From contig JAUPVU010000065.1 of the NCBI GenBank assembly GCA_030916925.1, positions 1 to 8,728 on the forward strand: 8,728 nt of DNA. Direction: 5' to 3'. Below the pieces are notes generated by a model. It saw only the letters and a program-made list of their open reading frames with translations. It was not told the origin of the DNA and did no database searches. The first letter of the stretch is position 1, and each line of letters opens with the position of its first letter. Of the stretch, positions 6,095 through 8,728 are shown one piece after another. Origin of the DNA: Patescibacteria group bacterium (lineage in GTDB: Bacteria > Patescibacteriota > WWE3 > 2-01-FULL-39-13). The translations under genes were made by a program, and so were the position numbers.

Positions 6095-7096
6095 TTACGA
6101 TTTTTCTAGTATTCTTTGCAATTCATCAGCAATTTTTTTGCTGCTGTGCCTTAATACGCTTCTCTTTACAACATCGTTATTTTTTTGCTCGTATAGGATT
6201 TCTGAAATCAAATCGGCTTCGATAACTCTTTTATCATCTTTCATATCATTCTCAACAGGAATTGCTTTCTCAACCGTATAGTTTTCAATAATATCCTTTG
6301 GAATTGGGCTGGAATTCACTAAGATATAGTCAACAGGTTTTCGTAAATATTTTTCAACTTCTTCTATAAAATCAGACACCTTAAAATCATATGTTTGGGA
6401 ATATTTAGTCATCATATTTGTTATAAAAACGATTTTAGCTTTAGACTGGCTAATTATGCCAGCAAAATCATCTATAACAATATTTGCTATTATGCTCGAA
6501 TATAAATCTCCTGGCCCAAAAACAATTAAATCAGAGTTCATAATCGATTCTTTGGATTTAGCGAAAACCTCTGCATTTGGTTGAACCCACAATTTTTTTA
6601 TGCGCATCGTTCCATCGTGTACTGAAGGTGGTTCATCAATCATCTTCTCCCCAATCAACATTGATCCATCTTCGTATTCGGCGACTAATTGAATTTTTTC
6701 AAATGTTACTGGATAAACCTTCCCTTTTATATTTAAAATTTTAGAAACTTTTCGAAATGCTAATTCTTCACTTCCTAAAATATCGGTTAAGGCTGTTATG
6801 AATAAATTTCCAAAGTTATGTCCTGATAAACCGGTACCACCTTTAGAAAATCTGTATTCGAAAAGATCACGAAATAAATGTTCATTTTGGGGTGAAGCGC
6901 CATCCTCGGCTAACGCTACAATACATTGTCTAAAATCGCCAACAGGCAGGGTACCAAACTCATCTCTAAGTACTCCAGTACTTCCACCGCTGTCTGCAGA
7001 AGTTACAATTGCAGTAATATTTACGTTGGGAATGTCCTTAATACCCTTTAATACTGTGTAAGTACCCGTGCCTCCTCCTATTACAGTGATGTTCAT
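6095..7096 (-). CDS. yvcK: YvcK/CofD-like family protein (gluconeogenesis factor type)
   Basis: This belongs to the YvcK branch of the CofD-like superfamily (PF01933). In Bacillus, YvcK is needed for growth on gluconeogenic carbon sources and for cell shape, binds UDP-sugars, and influences envelope synthesis; no catalytic reaction is firmly established. The 333-residue protein shows MNITVIGGGTGTYTVLKG (1-18), AIVTSADSGGSTGVLRDEFG (29-48), LPVGDFRQCIVALA (50-63), GLSGHNFGNLFITALT (89-104), FGPGDLYSSII (193-203) and ITNMMTK (225-231). The loops differ slightly from the Bacillus pattern: ADSGGSTG for ADDGGSSG, and TNMMTKYSQT for the NLMTQPGET type. The start is fixed by the glycine-rich loop that begins almost at residue 5. 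It is the first gene of the minus-strand block leading into glycan genes, which agrees with the family link to UDP-sugar and envelope metabolism. No Shine-Dalgarno is seen. Confidence 0.93.
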   Translation of the reverse strand: MNITVIGGGTGTYTVLKGIKDIPNVNITAIVTSADSGGSTGVLRDEFGTLPVGDFRQCIVALAEDGASPQNEHLFRDLFEYRFSKGGTGLSGHNFGNLFITALTDILGSEELAFRKVSKILNIKGKVYPVTFEKIQLVAEYEDGSMLIGEKMIDEPPSVHDGTMRIKKLWVQPNAEVFAKSKESIMNSDLIVFGPGDLYSSIIANIVIDDFAGIISQSKAKIVFITNMMTKYSQTYDFKVSDFIEEVEKYLRKPVDYILVNSSPIPKDIIENYTVEKAIPVENDMKDDKRVIEADLISEILYEQKNNDVVKRSVLRHSSKKIADELQRILEKS

Positions 7097-7097
7097 A

Positions 7098-7138
7098 ATG
7101 TATTAAACGATATCTGCAAATTATAGTCACGTATTAAA
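7098..7138. repeat. Direct repeat pair in the yvcK / flippase spacer
   Basis: ATGTATTAAA (7098-7107) and ACGTATTAAA (7129-7138) are 10-mers with one mismatch, spaced 31 bp start to start, close to three helical turns. They flank the putative yvcK -10 box. They could be binding sites for a regulator acting on the divergent pair. The spacer is AT-rich and only 70 bp long, so chance is a real alternative. Confidence 0.3.
7120..7125 (-). promoter_or_regulatory. -10 box for yvcK
   Basis: A perfect TATAAT on the minus strand (7125-7120) lies 23 nt before the yvcK ATG, giving an expected leader of about 16 nt. No recognisable -35 lies 16-18 bp upstream, and the leader has no Shine-Dalgarno. Confidence 0.45.
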
Positions 7139-7150
7139 TTAGTAGAAAAT

Positions 7151-7159
7151 TGATAAAAT
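7151..7159 (+). promoter_or_regulatory. Extended -10 promoter before the flippase gene
   Basis: TGATAAAAT (7151-7159) matches TGnTATAAT with one mismatch in the hexamer. The flippase ATG at 7167 starts 7 nt after the box, so the predicted transcription start coincides with the start codon (a leaderless mRNA). No clear -35 or Shine-Dalgarno is visible. Confidence 0.5.
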
Positions 7160-7166
7160 TATAGAA

Positions 7167-8453
7167 ATGAATAAATTTTTACGACCTTTGATAGATAAAG
7201 TTTCAGGTGATAAGTACATACTGAGCCGCTCTTTTATCATAATAGCGGCCTCACTTTTTGCTAATTTTTTTGCTTATCTTTTTCAATTGGCTTCTGGAAG
7301 ATATCTTTCGGTTGAAGACTATTCGATTTTAGTTTCATTATTTTCACTTAGCGGCATATTATTAACTCTTCTAACATTTTTTACAGGTGGCGTAACCAAA
7401 TTGGTTGCCGAAATAAAAGATGACAATTATCCAACTCGTATATCTGCATTATTTGTAACAGTTTTTAAAGTCCAATTTATCCTAGCCCTTACAATTAGTT
7501 TTTTAATAATTCTATTCATTCCATTTATAAGCGACACCCTTAAGATATCTAATAGACAAATAATTTTCGCTTTTTCGTTTGCAATTTTTGCAGGTAATTT
7601 AATTGGCTTTTTGATCCCCTTCTTGCAAGGATTGCTTCGATTCAAGGCATATTCTTTATCACTATTTTTAGCGGCATTTACTAAATTTCTTGTAGCGATA
7701 ATTGTTATCGTCCTAGGACTTGGTTTAGTTGATATTTTCTGGGGACTCTTTATAGCGACCTTGTTGGTCGGATACATTCAATTCGTATTGTTACAAAAAA
7801 ATCTTAAAATAAAAAATTACGATTTTGCTAAAGAAGATTTTAGTGAACTTGTAAAATATTCAGTGTACAGCTCACTTGGTGTAGCCGGACTTAGTTTATT
7901 ACAAAATATTGATGTTCTAATGGTTAAGTATTATTTCCCAGAAATTACTGCTGGAATTTATAGTTCAGTTTCGGTAATTGGAAAAATAATATTCTTCGCA
8001 GCGTCTCCAATCTCCATAATAGTTTTACCAATTTGTGCTCAAAACTTTAAAAAAGGATTAGATTTTACTAGGCCATTCGTGCTCGCGATATTAGTTTCCA
8101 CAACAATATCCTTTGTTAGCTTCTTAGTCTATACATTCTTTCCTGGTTTTTTAGTGGAAATTTTATTTAGTAATAAATATATAGACGCCGTACCAATGCT
8201 TGGAATATACGCTTTTTATATGATTTTCTTTACACTATTAAACCTTTTAACAATATTTTTGATTTCAATTTCGAAGTTTAAATTAGCGTCGGTCACTTTT
8301 TTAACTCCAATACTTCAATTATTTGGAATTATTTTTTACCATGATACATTACGCGAAATAATAATTGTGAATATCGTATCGTGCATTATAGTAATATTGG
8401 CAATATCAACGAACATCTTTAATTTAGTTAGAAATAAAAACAATGGAAATTGA
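7167..8453 (+). CDS. Polysaccharide flippase, Wzx-like (MOP superfamily)
   Basis: This multi-pass inner-membrane protein most likely flips a lipid-linked oligosaccharide from the cytoplasmic to the outer face. The 428 residues contain about twelve hydrophobic segments (first around 20-42, then roughly 53-73, 100-121, 132-153, 162-187 and 189-208, with six more in the second half), as expected for the Wzx/MurJ/MATE-type MOP fold. Family-like features are GRYLSVEDYSILVSL (44-58) after the first helix, QNIDVLMVKYYF (246-257) and AGIYSSVSVIGKIIF (262-276). It is a little shorter than many Wzx proteins but looks complete. The start is an ATG 7 nt after an extended -10 box. The last 11 bp overlap the next gene, a GT2, implying translational coupling. 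A MurJ or teichoic-acid type exporter is possible; the neighbouring phosphoglycosyl transferase favours O-antigen or capsule-like glycan export. Confidence 0.9.
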   Translation: MNKFLRPLIDKVSGDKYILSRSFIIIAASLFANFFAYLFQLASGRYLSVEDYSILVSLFSLSGILLTLLTFFTGGVTKLVAEIKDDNYPTRISALFVTVFKVQFILALTISFLIILFIPFISDTLKISNRQIIFAFSFAIFAGNLIGFLIPFLQGLLRFKAYSLSLFLAAFTKFLVAIIVIVLGLGLVDIFWGLFIATLLVGYIQFVLLQKNLKIKNYDFAKEDFSELVKYSVYSSLGVAGLSLLQNIDVLMVKYYFPEITAGIYSSVSVIGKIIFFAASPISIIVLPICAQNFKKGLDFTRPFVLAILVSTTISFVSFLVYTFFPGFLVEILFSNKYIDAVPMLGIYAFYMIFFTLLNLLTIFLISISKFKLASVTFLTPILQLFGIIFYHDTLREIIIVNIVSCIIVILAISTNIFNLVRNKNNGN

Positions 8454-8728
8454 ACGCTTATCAGTAATAGTCCCGGCATATAAGCAGGAAAAATATATCC
8501 TGAATGATATTGAAAATATTTATAAGTCACTAAAGTCCACGCCTTACAAATTTGAAATTATTGTAGTAGTTGATGGAACTTCGCTAGACAAAACCTATGA
8601 AAACGCTAAGAAAACAAAACACAAATCTATAAAAGTATTCGGTTACAAATCTAACAAAGGTAAAGGACAAGCCGTACGATATGGCATGGAAAAGGCCAAA
8701 GGCGACATAACAATGTTTATAGATGCTG
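8443..8728 (+). CDS. Glycosyltransferase family 2 (GT-A), N-terminal fragment (cut by window edge)
   Basis: The ATG at 8443 opens a frame of 95 complete codons that runs off the right edge. The N-terminus LSVIVPAYKQEKYI (6-19) is the first strand of a GT-A fold, followed by FEIIVVVDGTSLDKTYENA (37-55), NKGKGQAVRYGMEKAKGD (71-88) and the beginning of the metal-binding region MFIDA, where DxD would continue past the edge. The pattern is closest to polyprenyl/dolichyl-phosphate hexosyltransferases (DPM1-like), which load mannose or glucose on a lipid carrier at the cytoplasmic face, but an ordinary GT2 cannot be excluded from the N-terminus alone. The nucleotide-binding loop is VDGTSLDKT and not the usual DDGSTDGT: the first Asp is Val and one residue is added. 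It overlaps the flippase gene by 11 bp and has no Shine-Dalgarno, so it depends on coupling or reinitiation. Confidence 0.88.
   Translation, partial: MEIERLSVIVPAYKQEKYILNDIENIYKSLKSTPYKFEIIVVVDGTSLDKTYENAKKTKHKSIKVFGYKSNKGKGQAVRYGMEKAKGDITMFIDA

Noticed and set aside
6798..7061. Plus-strand open frame of 87 codons
   Set aside because: It is antisense to the conserved N-terminal motifs of the yvcK-like gene and its protein looks non-biological.
7427..7777. Minus-strand open frame of 116 codons
   Set aside because: It is antisense to the flippase membrane segments, and its Lys/Ile/Asn-rich content is what reverse-reading such codons gives.
8443..8453. In-frame TGA of the flippase as a recoded glycine codon (alternative code 25)
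   Set aside because: The TGA falls at a natural family end and overlaps a good GT2 start. The other genes read cleanly with no internal TGA, so standard stops fit.
8336..8530. Minus-strand open frame of 64 codons
   Set aside because: It spans the flippase end and the GT2 start on the opposite strand, both of which have clear family motifs.

Overview
The window is AT-rich (about two thirds A+T by eye) and gene-dense. It reads cleanly in the standard bacterial code. The gene set is a dimer-type glycyl-tRNA synthetase without its zinc cysteines, a zinc-less RecO, a short YvcK/CofD-like protein, a DUF4012 membrane protein and compact envelope-glycan genes with almost no spacers. Together these suggest a Patescibacteria (CPR) genome, possibly Microgenomates or a relative. 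That placement is inferred from protein flavour and not from a marker phylogeny.

Layout: on the minus strand at the left edge lies the start of a MazG-like nucleotide pyrophosphohydrolase (1-88, cut by the window). It overlaps the 3' end of glycyl-tRNA synthetase (78-1409). A 26-bp divergent spacer with a palindromic -10 box separates that pair from recO on the plus strand (1436-2083). recO ends tail-to-tail with, and overlapping by 11 bp, a long minus-strand block. In transcription order (right to left) this block is yvcK-like (7096-6095), a GT4 glycosyltransferase (6061-4913), a phosphoglycosyl transferase (4897-4226) and a single-pass DUF4012 protein (4157-2073). A second divergent spacer (7097-7166) separates yvcK from a plus-strand pair: a Wzx-like flippase (7167-8453) and an overlapping GT2 glycosyltransferase (8443 onward, cut by the window). 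No spacer exceeds 70 bp. I see no tRNA, rRNA, CRISPR array, insertion sequence or convincing intrinsic terminator.

How the genes fit together: the phosphoglycosyl transferase would load the first sugar phosphate onto a polyprenyl-phosphate carrier. The GT4 (and perhaps the GT2) would add sugars, the flippase would move the lipid-linked glycan across the membrane, and the DUF4012 protein projects outside the cell with an unknown role. YvcK at the head of the minus-strand block belongs to a family linked to carbon flow and envelope precursor supply. GlyRS, MazG-like and RecO are housekeeping genes.

The most notable points are the near absence of Shine-Dalgarno sequences, with several start codons placed 7-10 nt after -10-like boxes (suggesting leaderless mRNAs); the symmetrical glyS/recO promoter; and the close association of DUF4012 with a lipid-linked glycan initiator.
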